Shown: positions 8,338 through 16,948 of the stretch, piece by piece
How the letters are laid out: each line of letters opens with the position of its first letter
Position numbering within the stretch: the first letter of the stretch is position 1
From: Ramlibacter rhizophilus
GTDB lineage: Bacteria > Pseudomonadota > Gammaproteobacteria > Burkholderiales > Burkholderiaceae_C
Assembly (NCBI RefSeq): GCF_004681965.1
Contig: NZ_SMLL01000007.1
Location: forward strand, 310,001-374,000
Direction: 5' to 3'
Length of the DNA: 64,000 nt
Position numbers and translations under genes: made by a program
Notes under the pieces: model-generated
The model's input: only the letters and a program-made list of their open reading frames with translations
Databases searched by the model: none
Told to the model about the DNA's origin: nothing

Positions 8338-9117
8338 TTAGCGGTTCTTGAAGCTGGGCTTGCGTTTGTTCACGAAGGCGTCCATGCCTTCCTTCTGGTC
8401 CGCCGTGGCGAAGAGCGCGTGGAAGAGCCGGCGCTCGAACATCACACCGTCGGACAGGCCGCTTTCGAAGGCGCGGTTGACCGACTCCTTGGCGGCCATG
8501 GTCGCGATCTGCGAGAACTCGCAGATCGTGAGGGCCGCGCCCAGGGTTTCCTCCATGAGCTTGTCCACGGCCACGACGCGGCTGACCAGGCCGGCGCGCT
8601 CGGCTTCCTGGGCGTCCATCATGCGGGCGGTGAGCGCCATGTCCATGGCCTTGGACTTACCCACCGCACGCGGCAGGCGCTGCGTGCCGCCGGCGCCGGG
8701 GATGATGCCCAGCTTGATCTCCGGCTGGCCGAACTTCGCGTTGTCGGCGGCGATGATGAAGTCGCACATCATCGCCAGCTCGCAGCCGCCACCCAGGGCG
8801 AAGCCGCTCACCGCCGCGATGACTGGCTTGCGGATGCTGCGGATGGTTTCCCAGTTGCGCGTGATGTAGTCGCGGCCGTAGGCGTCGGCGAAGCTGTACT
8901 GCGCCATGGCCCCGATGTCGGCGCCGGCCGCAAAGGCTTTTTCGCTACCGGTGACGATCATGCAGCCGATGGCCTCGTCGGCGTCGAAGGCCTTGAGCGC
9001 CGCACCCAGTTCGTCCATCAGCGCCTCGTTCAGCGCATTGAGCTGCTTGGGGCGGTTCAGGCGCACGATGCCGACCTTGCCTGCTTCCGTGCTCACCTCG
9101 ATGAGTTCGTATGCCAT
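8338..9117 (-). CDS. enoyl-CoA hydratase (crotonase family)
   Basis: 259 aa, the normal crotonase length, with LNRPKQLNALN at the N-terminus, the oxyanion-hole segments KAFAAGADIGAM and ALGGGCELAM, and GQPEIKLGIIPGAGGTQRL, which carries the first catalytic glutamate. The second catalytic position is aspartate (KAMDM), as I recall in many Burkholderiales homologues. It hydrates 2-enoyl-CoA in beta-oxidation or, given paaG-paaI-paaK just across the divergent intergenic region, possibly serves phenylacetate degradation as a PaaF-type enzyme. The gene carries no clear ribosome-binding site. Confidence 0.92.
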   Translation of the reverse strand: MAYELIEVSTEAGKVGIVRLNRPKQLNALNEALMDELGAALKAFDADEAIGCMIVTGSEKAFAAGADIGAMAQYSFADAYGRDYITRNWETIRSIRKPVIAAVSGFALGGGCELAMMCDFIIAADNAKFGQPEIKLGIIPGAGGTQRLPRAVGKSKAMDMALTARMMDAQEAERAGLVSRVVAVDKLMEETLGAALTICEFSQIATMAAKESVNRAFESGLSDGVMFERRLFHALFATADQKEGMDAFVNKRKPSFKNR

Positions 9118-9218
9118 CGCGATTCCTTGGCTAGTGGGACCAGCCGGCGACTGTAACCCAAGGGAAAACGTTCACCGACCGCGCGGTCGGGAAATGCTAG
9201 AGTGCGCCGCGGAGACCT

Positions 9219-9486
9219 AGTCCAGTGAAACAGAGAAACAGCACCCCCCGTGAGCGCCAGAAAGCCCGCAGGCTAGGCGCGAATCGGAGCCAGGTTGGAC
9301 ACCTGGCGCGGATTCGTAACGACGCCTGCGGGCTTTCTGGCGCTCACCCGAAGGGCCGGGGCGAGAAGGGGTGCAGGAGGTCGTTGCGGCCCTTGCCCAG
9401 GCGCCCAGCCTGGGCTGCGGTCCGCGCCTACTCCTGCACCCCTTTTCGCCCCGGCGGGGGGTGCAGTTTCTCTGTTTCACTGGACT
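9219..9486. repeat. 268-bp composite palindromic element with three stems
   Basis: The outer arms, 9219-9250 and 9455-9486, are 32-bp inverted repeats with one mismatch (start AGTCCAGTGAAACAGAGAAA). Inside are two independent hairpins: arms 9250-9273/9324-9347 (24 bp, perfect, start GTGAGCGCCAGAAAGCCCGC) and 9356-9379/9431-9454 (24 bp, one G-T pair, start CCGGGGCGAGAAGGGGTGCA). Both loops contain further stems (CCAGGT/ACCTGG at 9290/9301; GCCCAGGC/GCCTGGGC at 9395/9408). The whole folds as a cloverleaf-like, three-armed structure filling the space between the enoyl-CoA hydratase and paaG. It ends 4 bp before the paaG ATG. It encodes no protein and could be a MITE-like mobile repeat, a structured RNA or both. 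Confidence 0.85.
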
Positions 9487-9490
9487 TGCC

Positions 9491-10294
9491 ATGACCGAAG
9501 AAGACGTCCTCTTGGAAACGCGCGGCGCCGTCGCGCTGATCACGCTCAACCGGCCCCAGTCCCTCAACAGTTTCACCTGGCGCATGCATGCCCAGTTGCA
9601 GGCCGTGCTGGACCGCGTGGAGGCCGACCCGGGCCTGCGCGCGGCCGTGATCACCGGCGCCGGCCGGGGCTTTTGCGCCGGGGCCGACCTGTCGGAGTTC
9701 GACTTCGAGCCCGGGCCCGACCTGGTCCAGCGCGCCGACCCCGGACCGGTGATCGACAAGGCCTTCAACCCCACGGTGCGCCGCCTGGTCGCGCTGCGCG
9801 TGCCGACGGTGGCGGCCGTCAACGGGGTGGCCGCCGGCGCGGGCGCGTCCCTCGCCATGACCTGCGACCTGGCCGTGGCGGCGCCGAACGCCAGCTTCAT
9901 CCAGGCCTTCAGCCGCATCGGCCTCATCCCCGACGCCGGCGGCAGCTGGTTCCTTGCGCACAAGCTGGGCCTGGCCCGTGCCATGGGCTGCGCCCTGCTG
10001 GGCGACAAGCTCTCGGCCCGCGAGGCCAAGGAATGGGGGCTGCTCTGGGACGTGGCGCCCGAGGGTCAGGACTGCGTCGAGACCGCCGTGGCGCTGGCGC
10101 AGCGCCTGGCCGAGCTGCCCACGAAGGCGCTGGTGCAGACCCGCCACCTGCTGCGCGCCGCCCTGCGCAACGACCTGGACAAGCAGCTCGACCTGGAGCG
10201 CGACACGCAGTCGGCCCTGGGCCGCACGCACGACTACATCGAAGGCGTGATGGCCTTTCGCGAAAAGCGCCCGGCGCGCTTCAAGGGGGAGTGA
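9491..10294 (+). CDS. paaG: 2-(1,2-epoxy-1,2-dihydrophenyl)acetyl-CoA isomerase / enoyl-CoA hydratase PaaG
   Basis: 267 aa of the crotonase fold. LNRPQSLNSFTWRM near the start, GAGRGFCAGADLSEFD and GVAAGAGASLAMTCDLAVAA form the oxyanion hole and CoA pocket, and FSRIGLIPDAGGSWFL matches the PaaG/PaaB subgroup. The substitution pattern (Asp in IPDAGGS instead of Glu elsewhere) is typical of the isomerase. I chose the ATG at 9491, just after the palindromic element, because upstream codons lie inside that repeat. It overlaps paaI as TGATG and heads paaG-paaI-paaK. PaaG converts ring-epoxide CoA to oxepin-CoA. Confidence 0.88.
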   Translation: MTEEDVLLETRGAVALITLNRPQSLNSFTWRMHAQLQAVLDRVEADPGLRAAVITGAGRGFCAGADLSEFDFEPGPDLVQRADPGPVIDKAFNPTVRRLVALRVPTVAAVNGVAAGAGASLAMTCDLAVAAPNASFIQAFSRIGLIPDAGGSWFLAHKLGLARAMGCALLGDKLSAREAKEWGLLWDVAPEGQDCVETAVALAQRLAELPTKALVQTRHLLRAALRNDLDKQLDLERDTQSALGRTHDYIEGVMAFREKRPARFKGE

Positions 10295-10737
10295 TGGCGG
10301 CACAGGACACCGAACTGGCCGCCCGCGTCGGCGAGGCCATGTTCGCGGGCGACATCGCCTCGAAGGACACCATGGGCATGAGCCTGCTCGAATGCGCACC
10401 CGGCCGCGCGCTCATGCGCATGGAGGTGCGCGAGCTGCACCTGAACGGCCACCGCATCTGCCATGGCGGCTTCATCTTCACGCTGGCCGATTCCACCTTC
10501 GCCTTCGCCTGCAACAGCCGCAACCGCGTCACCGTGGCCGGCGGCGCCAGCATCGAGTTCCTCAAGCCTGGGCAGCTCGGCGACGTGCTCACCTGCGAGG
10601 GCGTGGAGCGGGTGTTGCAGGGGCGGCACGGTGTGTACGACATGACGGTGCGCAACCAGCGCGGCGAAGTGGTGGCGATGTTCCGCGGCAAGAGCACGCA
10701 GATCCAGGGGACGGTCATCCCGGAGGAGCAGGCATGA
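10294..10737 (+). CDS. paaI: hydroxyphenylacetyl-CoA thioesterase PaaI
   Basis: 147 aa, hot-dog fold. HGGFIFTLADSTFAFACNSR is the PaaI active-site signature, with the aspartate that activates water, followed by the strand GGASIEFLKP. It hydrolyses dead-end aryl-CoA esters and so frees CoA during phenylacetate breakdown. Start and stop overlap paaG (TGATG) and paaK (ATGA), so the three genes are translationally coupled. Confidence 0.92.
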   Translation: MAAQDTELAARVGEAMFAGDIASKDTMGMSLLECAPGRALMRMEVRELHLNGHRICHGGFIFTLADSTFAFACNSRNRVTVAGGASIEFLKPGQLGDVLTCEGVERVLQGRHGVYDMTVRNQRGEVVAMFRGKSTQIQGTVIPEEQA

Positions 10738-12029
10738 AGACATTTCCCTTGGAGCCCATCGAGAAGGCCAGCATCGACGAGCTGCGCGCGCTGCAGCTGC
10801 AGCGCCTGAAGCAGACGCTGTCGCACGCCTACGAGAACTCCCCCGTGTACCGGGCCAAGTTCGACGCGGCGGGCGTGCATCCCCAGGACTGCCGCAGCCT
10901 GGAAGACCTGGCGAAGTTTCCCTTCACCACCAAGCAGGACCTGCGGGACAACTACCCCTTCGGCATGTTCGCCGTCCCGCGCGAGCAGTGCGTGCGCATT
11001 CACGCCTCCAGCGGCACCACCGGCAAGCCCACGGTGGTGGGCTACACCCGCAAGGACATCGACACCTGGGCACAGGTCATGGCCCGCAGCCTGCGCGCGA
11101 GCGGCGCGCGGCCCGGCGACATGGTGCACGTGAGCTATGGCTACGGCCTGTTCACCGGCGGCCTGGGCGCGCACTACGGCGCCGAGCACCTGGGCCTGAC
11201 GGTAGTGCCCTTCGGTGGCGGCCAGACCGAGCGGCAGGTGCAGCTCATCAACGATTTCCGCCCGGACATCATCATGGTCACGCCCAGCTACATGCTGGCC
11301 ATCGCCGACGAGTTCGAGCGCCAGGGGCTGGATCCGCGCGAGAGCAGCCTGCGCCTGGGCATCTTCGGGGCCGAGCCCTGGACGCACGACATGCGCGCGA
11401 GCATCGAGCGGCGCCTGTCGCTGCAGGCGGTGGACATCTACGGCCTCTCGGAAGTGATGGGCCCGGGCGTGGCCAACGAGTGCATCGAGACCCAGGACGG
11501 CCCGACCATCTGGGAAGACCATTTCTATCCCGAGATCGTCGATCCCGAAACCGGCCAGCCGGTGCCTGAGGGCGAGATGGGCGAGCTGGTCTTCACCAGC
11601 CTGACCAAGGAGGCGCTGCCGGTCATCCGCTACCGCACGCGCGACCTCACGCGCCTGCTGCCGGGCACGGCGAGGACGATGCGTCGCATGGAGAAGATCA
11701 CCGGCCGCAGCGACGACATGATGATCGTGCGCGGCGTCAACGTCTTCCCCACGCAGATCGAGGAGCTGATCCTGCGCCAGGGCGAACTCGCGCCGCACTA
11801 CCAGTGCGTGCTCACGCGCGAAGGCCCGCTGGACTGCCTCACGGTGGTGGTGGAAGTGCGCTCCGGGCTGGAGACCGCCTCGCCAGCGGCGCAGGAGGCG
11901 GCGCAGCGCCTCGCGCACGACATCAAGGCCTACGTGGGCGCGACCGCGAAGGTGGAGCTGCGCGACGCAGGCGGCGTGGAGCGCAGCGTGGGCAAGGCGC
12001 GGCGCGTGGTGGACCTGCGGGGGAAGTGA
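10734..12029 (+). CDS. paaK: phenylacetate-CoA ligase PaaK
   Basis: 431 aa, the family length. The adenylate-forming motif SSGTTGKPTVVGYT (P-loop) is present, followed by YGYGLFTGGLG, a PaaK hallmark, and further motifs IYGLSEVMGPG, TRDLTRLLPG and SDDMMIVRGVNVFP before the C-terminal domain. It activates phenylacetate with ATP and CoA in the cytoplasm, the first step of the paa pathway. The oxygenase genes paaABCDE are not in the window. Confidence 0.95.
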   Translation: MKTFPLEPIEKASIDELRALQLQRLKQTLSHAYENSPVYRAKFDAAGVHPQDCRSLEDLAKFPFTTKQDLRDNYPFGMFAVPREQCVRIHASSGTTGKPTVVGYTRKDIDTWAQVMARSLRASGARPGDMVHVSYGYGLFTGGLGAHYGAEHLGLTVVPFGGGQTERQVQLINDFRPDIIMVTPSYMLAIADEFERQGLDPRESSLRLGIFGAEPWTHDMRASIERRLSLQAVDIYGLSEVMGPGVANECIETQDGPTIWEDHFYPEIVDPETGQPVPEGEMGELVFTSLTKEALPVIRYRTRDLTRLLPGTARTMRRMEKITGRSDDMMIVRGVNVFPTQIEELILRQGELAPHYQCVLTREGPLDCLTVVVEVRSGLETASPAAQEAAQRLAHDIKAYVGATAKVELRDAGGVERSVGKARRVVDLRGK

Positions 12030-12045
12030 ACGGCGCGGGCGGCCT

Positions 12046-13308
12046 TCAGCGCTGCTCGATGGTCTCCACCATCAGGTCCACGAAGTCCTCCTCGCCCACG
12101 TTCACGCGGATGCGCACGGGCAGGTACTGCAGCGTGGGTGCGATCCAGATCTCCGCGGTGATGTTGCCGCGCGGCTTGGACAGCGGACGGGGCTTGAGGC
12201 GGAAGGCCTCCACCTCGCCGTGCGCCCGCGTGGTGAGGCGCTCGCTTTCCACCACGTCGTAGGTCCACAGGTCCACGCCGCCCGGGCGGGCGAGCCAGAC
12301 CTCGGCCGTCCCGCCCACGCGCAGCGCCTCGCGCCCGCTCGCGAAGCGGTGGCCCAGTTCCACGAACTGGCTGGCCGTGTCCTGCACGCCGGGCGGCATC
12401 TCGGCGCTGCTGCCGTCGGTGAACAGCACCCGGCCGTCCTGCAGGCGCACCGAGCGCCGCTTGCCGCGCCAGGTCTCCTCGTACACGCGCGGCTCCAGGC
12501 CTTCGGGCCGCACCAGGCCCTGGCTGGTGAGCACGCGACTGCCCACCAGGTTGATGTGGATGCTCACGCGCACCTGGTAGAGCACGCCCTGGCGCTGCCA
12601 CTGCACCTGGGCGCTGCCGTGCAGCGGCCCGCCCCGGTATTGGCCGGTGAGTTCGTAGCCCAGGCGCGAGTCGCCGGGCCAGCGGTCCGGGCTGGCCGTG
12701 TCCGTGCCGCCTGCAGCTTGCGGGTCCGGCGCGGCCTCGGCCTGCGCGGGCGCGGGCGCAGGCGCGGGCTCGGTGCCTGCCGCGTCGGCGCGCGGCGCTT
12801 CCTCGGACGAGGCCGTCGCCGTGTCGGGCGCCGGCGGCTGCGCGGCCTCCTGCGCGGGCAGCGGCGGCTCGACCGCGGCCCCGGCGTCCGCCCGCGGCTC
12901 GGGCGCTTCTTCGGCGGGGGGAGCCTCCTGCTGCTGCTGCGCGGCGGCGACCGACTCCGGCTCCGGCTCCGGCTCCCGCGCGGGCGGCGCGGGAGGTTCC
13001 GGTGCGGGCGCCGGCGGGGACGGTGCGGGCACCGGCGGCGCCTCGGGCGGCAGCGCGGTGATCGTCGGCCGCTCCACCCGTGCCAGCGCGGGCGCGGGCG
13101 TGCCGGGGGCTGGCGGTGGTGGTGCCGCGGGTGCGAGCAGGCGCGTGAAGAGGGGCTCCGCAATCTGCGAAAGGGCACTCGGCGGCTGCAGGTGCCGTCG
13201 GGCCAGCCATTCCAGCGCAGCCAGGTGCAGCAGCAGCACGGCCACCACCAGCAGCACGGCGGGCCGGACGCGCGCCGGCCTCAGGCGTGGGGCTTGGCGG
13301 CGAGCCAT
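12046..13308 (-). CDS. DUF3108 domain protein with Pro/Ala-rich linker
   Basis: 420 aa. After an N-terminal membrane anchor (residues 18-34, VRPAVLLVVAVLLLHLAALE) comes a long Pro/Ala/Glu-rich linker, roughly residues 75-205, likely spanning the periplasm. The folded C-terminal half contains LGYELTGQYRGGPLHGSAQ and EIWIAPTLQYLPVRIRV, which match the DUF3108 fold. Its role is unknown; it probably acts in the cell envelope. It overlaps the upstream M61 peptidase gene by 28 bp on the same strand, so the two are in one operon. Confidence 0.85.
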   Translation of the reverse strand: MARRQAPRLRPARVRPAVLLVVAVLLLHLAALEWLARRHLQPPSALSQIAEPLFTRLLAPAAPPPPAPGTPAPALARVERPTITALPPEAPPVPAPSPPAPAPEPPAPPAREPEPEPESVAAAQQQQEAPPAEEAPEPRADAGAAVEPPLPAQEAAQPPAPDTATASSEEAPRADAAGTEPAPAPAPAQAEAAPDPQAAGGTDTASPDRWPGDSRLGYELTGQYRGGPLHGSAQVQWQRQGVLYQVRVSIHINLVGSRVLTSQGLVRPEGLEPRVYEETWRGKRRSVRLQDGRVLFTDGSSAEMPPGVQDTASQFVELGHRFASGREALRVGGTAEVWLARPGGVDLWTYDVVESERLTTRAHGEVEAFRLKPRPLSKPRGNITAEIWIAPTLQYLPVRIRVNVGEEDFVDLMVETIEQR

Positions 13309-15038
13309 GGCTGCGCCAGTACGGCGTCGCGCAGCGCCAGTCGCCAGGTGGTCGCACCGGCAGGCAGTTGAAGGTCCAGCCGCAGCAGGCGACGGTCGCG
13401 GGCGACCAGGGCCGTCACGCGGCGGTGGCTGCCGGCATAGAGCAGCAGGTCATCCAGCTTGGCAAGGCGCCAGCCTTGGCCGGCCACCTCCACGCCCAGC
13501 CACTCGTCGCCCGGGGCCAGGCCCGCCTGCTCGGCGGCGCCGCCGCGCAGCACGGTCTTGACCTGCACGCTGCCGGCGCTGTCCTGCGTGCGCAGGCCCA
13601 GGCGCTGCTGAAGGGGCGCGGGGTCCTGGTGCACCTCGATGCCGCGCGTGGCCAGCAGCTCCGCCAGCGGCAGCTCGCGCGTGCCGTGCACCCAGGCGCC
13701 CAGCTCGCGGGAATAACTGCGCCCACCCACCTCGCGCAGCACGGCGGCGAAGTCGGCCTCGGTCATGGGGCCGCCCGTGCAGCGGTTCCACAGCGCCCGC
13801 ATGGCCTCGTCCAGCGAGCCCGCGCCCTCGGCCCGCAGGCTCAGGTCGAAGCACAGCGCCACCAGTGCGCCCTTGGTGTAGTAGCTGATGGTGGCGTTGG
13901 GCGTGTTCTCGTCCTGCCGGTAGTACTTCACCCAGGCATCGAAGCTCGCCTGCGCCACCGACTGCAGCTCGCGGCCCGGCGCCTGCTGCACCTGGTTGAT
14001 GGTCTTGGACAGCAGGCGCAGGTAGGTGGTCTCGTCGATCAGGCCGCAGCGGCGCAGCAGCAGGTCGTCGTAGTAGCTGGTGAAGCCCTCGAAGAACCAC
14101 AGCAGCTCGGTGTAGTTCTCGCTCGCGTAGTCGTAGCGGGCGAACTCCGCCGGGCGCAGGCTCTTGACGTTCCAGGTGTGGAAGTACTCGTGGCTGATGA
14201 GGCCCAGCAGGGTCACGTAGCCCTCGTGCTGGCGCGCGTCGCCCAGGCGCGGCAGGTCGCGGCGCGAGGCGATGAGCGCGGTGGAGTTGCGGTGCTCCAG
14301 GCCGCCGTAGTTGTCATCGACAACGTTCAGCAGGAAGGTGTAGCCCTTGAAGGGGGGCTTGCCGCGTTCGTGCCAGAAGCGGATGGCCGCCTCGCAGATC
14401 TTCTGCGTGTCGGCCACGAGGCGCTCGCCGTCGAAGCTCTCGGGCGCGCCGGCCACCACGAAGCGGTGGGCGATGCCACCGGCCTTGAACTCGGCGCTCC
14501 AGAAGCGGCCCATCTCCACCGGGCAGTCCACCAGCTCGTCGTAGCTGGCGGCCCAGAAGGTGCCGAAGCCGTGCCGGTCCACCTTCTGCGGCTCCAGGCC
14601 GGTGGCGAGCTGCCACTGCGGATCGGGCGGGGCCACCTCCAGCGTGTGCGGCTGCGATTCCTGGCCGTGCACCCGCAGGCACAGGCTGGTGCCGTTGAAG
14701 AAGCCGCGCTGCGCGTCCAGCCAGGCCGTGCGCACCGAGGCGTCGTAGGCATAGACCTCGTAGCTGAGCGTGAGCGCGCTGCTGGCCATGCAGTCCACCG
14801 TCCAGGTGGCCTTGTCCAGCTGCTGCATGGGCAGGACGCGGCCGTCCTGGCGGGCGGTGAGGCGCTGCAGGTGCTTGCTGAATTCGCGCAGCAGGTAGCT
14901 GCCGGGGATCCAGGCGGGAAGGGACAGCTTCTGCGGGGCCGCGGGCCGCTCGACCACGAGGGTGACGCGCCACAGGTGCGCGTGGAGGTCCGCCGCCTCC
15001 ACCCGGAAGTGGATGGCCGCGCTGCGCGCCGGGCTCAC
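13281..15038 (-). CDS. M61 family metallopeptidase (glycyl aminopeptidase) with PDZ domain
   Basis: 585 aa from the GTG at 15038, which overlaps the dsbC stop (GTGA). The zinc-binding motif HEYFH sits at residues 283-287, inside ISHEYFHTWNVKSLRP, with the third ligand in NYTELLWFFEGFTSYYDD. The N-terminal beta domain includes LPAWIPGSYLLREFSKHLQR, a conserved M61 opening. A C-terminal PDZ domain (about residues 480-560, GGAAEQAGLAPGDEWLGVEV) probably selects substrates. No signal peptide, so it should be cytoplasmic. Confidence 0.92.
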   Translation of the reverse strand: MSPARSAAIHFRVEAADLHAHLWRVTLVVERPAAPQKLSLPAWIPGSYLLREFSKHLQRLTARQDGRVLPMQQLDKATWTVDCMASSALTLSYEVYAYDASVRTAWLDAQRGFFNGTSLCLRVHGQESQPHTLEVAPPDPQWQLATGLEPQKVDRHGFGTFWAASYDELVDCPVEMGRFWSAEFKAGGIAHRFVVAGAPESFDGERLVADTQKICEAAIRFWHERGKPPFKGYTFLLNVVDDNYGGLEHRNSTALIASRRDLPRLGDARQHEGYVTLLGLISHEYFHTWNVKSLRPAEFARYDYASENYTELLWFFEGFTSYYDDLLLRRCGLIDETTYLRLLSKTINQVQQAPGRELQSVAQASFDAWVKYYRQDENTPNATISYYTKGALVALCFDLSLRAEGAGSLDEAMRALWNRCTGGPMTEADFAAVLREVGGRSYSRELGAWVHGTRELPLAELLATRGIEVHQDPAPLQQRLGLRTQDSAGSVQVKTVLRGGAAEQAGLAPGDEWLGVEVAGQGWRLAKLDDLLLYAGSHRRVTALVARDRRLLRLDLQLPAGATTWRLALRDAVLAQPWLAAKPHA

Positions 15039-15760
15039 TTGCCGGCGTCGGCCAGGTGCTGCTCCACCTGCGCCGCGGCAATGGCCCCGGGAACGCGCGA
15101 TCCGTCGGCGAAGATCAGCGTCGGCGTGCCGGTGATCTTGTACTTGCGGCCGAACTCCACGTTGCGCGCCAGGGCGCCGGTGTCGCAGGAGGCGGCCTCG
15201 GGCGGCGGCTGGTCGCGCACCATCCAGTCGGCCCAGGTCTTGCCCTTGTCCTTGGCGCACCAGATGCTGCGCGACTTGGCCGTGCTGTCCGGACCGAGGA
15301 TGGGGTAGAGGAACATGTGGATGGTGACGTTGTCCACCTTCTGCAGGTCGCGCTCGAAGCGCTTGCAGTAGCCGCAGTTCGGGTCCTGGAAGACGGCCAT
15401 CTTGCGCTTGCCGTTGCCGCGCACGATGGTGAAGGCGTCCTTGAGCGGCAGCGCGGAGAAGTCGATGGCCATCAGCTTGTCCACGCGCTCCTCGGTCAGG
15501 TTGCGGCGGGCCTTGGTGTCCAGCAGCGCGCCCTGGATCAGGAACTGGCCGTCCGCGTCGGTGTAGAGGATGTCGGTGCCCACGCGCACCTCCCACAGCC
15601 CCGCCATCGGCGTCTTGCTGATCTCGTCGATCTTCCCCAGCTGCGGCACGCGCTCGGCCAGGTTCTTGCGGATGGTGGCCTCGGGCGACTGGGCCAGGGC
15701 CGCGCCCGCCAGGCCGGCGGCGGCCAGCAAGGCCAGCAGGACGCGTTTGCTCGTGTTCAT
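15035..15760 (-). CDS. dsbC: DsbC-type thiol:disulfide isomerase
   Basis: 241 aa. A signal peptide (residues 1-24, cleavage near ALAQSPE) precedes a DsbC N-terminal dimerisation domain (DISKTPMAGLWEV-like, here DEISKTPMAGLWEVRV), a thioredoxin fold with CGYC at residues 129-132, and the cis-proline loop GTPTLIFADG. It isomerises wrong disulfides in periplasmic proteins and needs DsbD, which is not in the window. Start: ATG at 15760, chosen for its signal peptide; upstream in-frame codons belong to the neighbour. Part of the minus-strand operon with the monooxygenase and M61. Confidence 0.93.
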   Translation of the reverse strand: MNTSKRVLLALLAAAGLAGAALAQSPEATIRKNLAERVPQLGKIDEISKTPMAGLWEVRVGTDILYTDADGQFLIQGALLDTKARRNLTEERVDKLMAIDFSALPLKDAFTIVRGNGKRKMAVFQDPNCGYCKRFERDLQKVDNVTIHMFLYPILGPDSTAKSRSIWCAKDKGKTWADWMVRDQPPPEAASCDTGALARNVEFGRKYKITGTPTLIFADGSRVPGAIAAAQVEQHLADAGK

Positions 15761-15785
15761 TCGTGTGATCCGTTCCAGAAAATCT

Positions 15786-16883
15786 TCAAAGCCGACCGGC
15801 CGCCTGCCGCGCGACCCAGGTCTTGAGCGGGCCGCTGTGCTCGAAGCCGCGCATACCCCAGTTGCGCAGCCAGCCGACGGGGCGGGCGTCCTGCGCGAAC
15901 AGTTGCTGCAAGCCGTCGGTGGCCCATTGCATGGCCATGACCTGCGCCTTGCGCGCGCGTTCGTAGCGGCGCAACAGCTTCTCGTCGCCCAGCGGCCGCC
16001 AGTACTCGCGCGCATGCAGCACGCGGGCCAGCTCGTGCGCGTCCGCCAGGCCCAGGTTCAGGCCCTGGCCGGCCAGCGGGTGCACGGTGTGCGCGGCGTC
16101 GCCGGCCAGCACCCAGCCGGGTCCGCACCAGCGCGAGGCCTTGGACAGTTGCAGCGGCCAGCGCGTGCGCTCCGTGGTGAGCGTCATCGCGCCCAGGCTG
16201 CCGCGACAGCCCTCGGCCAGGCGCTGCTCGAAGGTGGGCGCATCCAGCGCCATCAGTTCCGAGGCGCGCTCCTGGCCCACGGACCAGACCAGCGCCACCT
16301 CGTGGCCCAGGGGCCCGGCCAGGGGCAGCAGGGCGAGGATGTCGCCGTCCATGAACCATTGCCGCGCGACCTGGTCGTGCGGCTTCTCGCAGCGAAGGCG
16401 CGCCGCGATGGCATGTTGCGCGTAGTGGCGCACCTCGTACTCCACGCCGAAGTCGGCGCGCGTGCGGCTGTCCTTGCCTTCGCAGACCACCGTGAGCGCC
16501 GCGGGGCGCGGCTCGGACAGCAGTTCCACGAAGGGCTGGAAGCGCAGGGCCTCGCCCAGGCGCTCGGTGAGGGCCGCGGCGCCGGCGATCCAGGCCAGGG
16601 CCTCGGCGTGCTGCTGCTCGGCGCGGAAATGGACCAGCCCGCCGTTGTCGCCATGCACGTCCATGCGCAGCACCGGCGTGGCATGCGCCTCGTCGGGCCA
16701 GGCGCGCAGCGACCCGAGCAGCTCGCGCGAGGCGGCGTTCATCGCGTAGGCGCGGATGTCCGCGGAAGGTGCGTCGGGGGACTGGACCAGGCCCACGCGG
16801 TGGCGGTCGCGGGCCAGCAGCAGGGCGAGCGTGCGGCCGACCACGCCGTCGCCACGGATACAGACGTCAAGGGGCGCAGCCAT
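15786..16883 (-). CDS. UbiH/UbiF/VisC-family FAD-dependent monooxygenase
   Basis: 365 aa from the ATG at 16883. FAD-binding GDGVVGRTLALLLARD lies at the N-terminus, and the second dinucleotide motif GDAAHTVHPLAGQGLNLGLA starts at about residue 261. The latter is characteristic of ubiquinone-biosynthesis hydroxylases (UbiH, UbiF, UbiI). It most likely hydroxylates the quinone ring, but the exact position cannot be assigned. It starts the minus-strand cluster with dsbC (26 bp apart), M61 and DUF3108, and diverges from the MOSC gene 66 bp away. Confidence 0.85.
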   Translation of the reverse strand: MAAPLDVCIRGDGVVGRTLALLLARDRHRVGLVQSPDAPSADIRAYAMNAASRELLGSLRAWPDEAHATPVLRMDVHGDNGGLVHFRAEQQHAEALAWIAGAAALTERLGEALRFQPFVELLSEPRPAALTVVCEGKDSRTRADFGVEYEVRHYAQHAIAARLRCEKPHDQVARQWFMDGDILALLPLAGPLGHEVALVWSVGQERASELMALDAPTFEQRLAEGCRGSLGAMTLTTERTRWPLQLSKASRWCGPGWVLAGDAAHTVHPLAGQGLNLGLADAHELARVLHAREYWRPLGDEKLLRRYERARKAQVMAMQWATDGLQQLFAQDARPVGWLRNWGMRGFEHSGPLKTWVARQAAGRL

Positions 16884-16948
16884 GGCGCATTGTAGGAGCC
16901 GGCACAATCCCGACGGCCCCAACGCCCGTGCTGAAGGAAAAGCATTAC

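Noticed and set aside
9217..10029. Long minus-strand frame across the palindromic element and paaG
   Set aside because: Antisense to paaG and reads through inverted repeats; no protein features.
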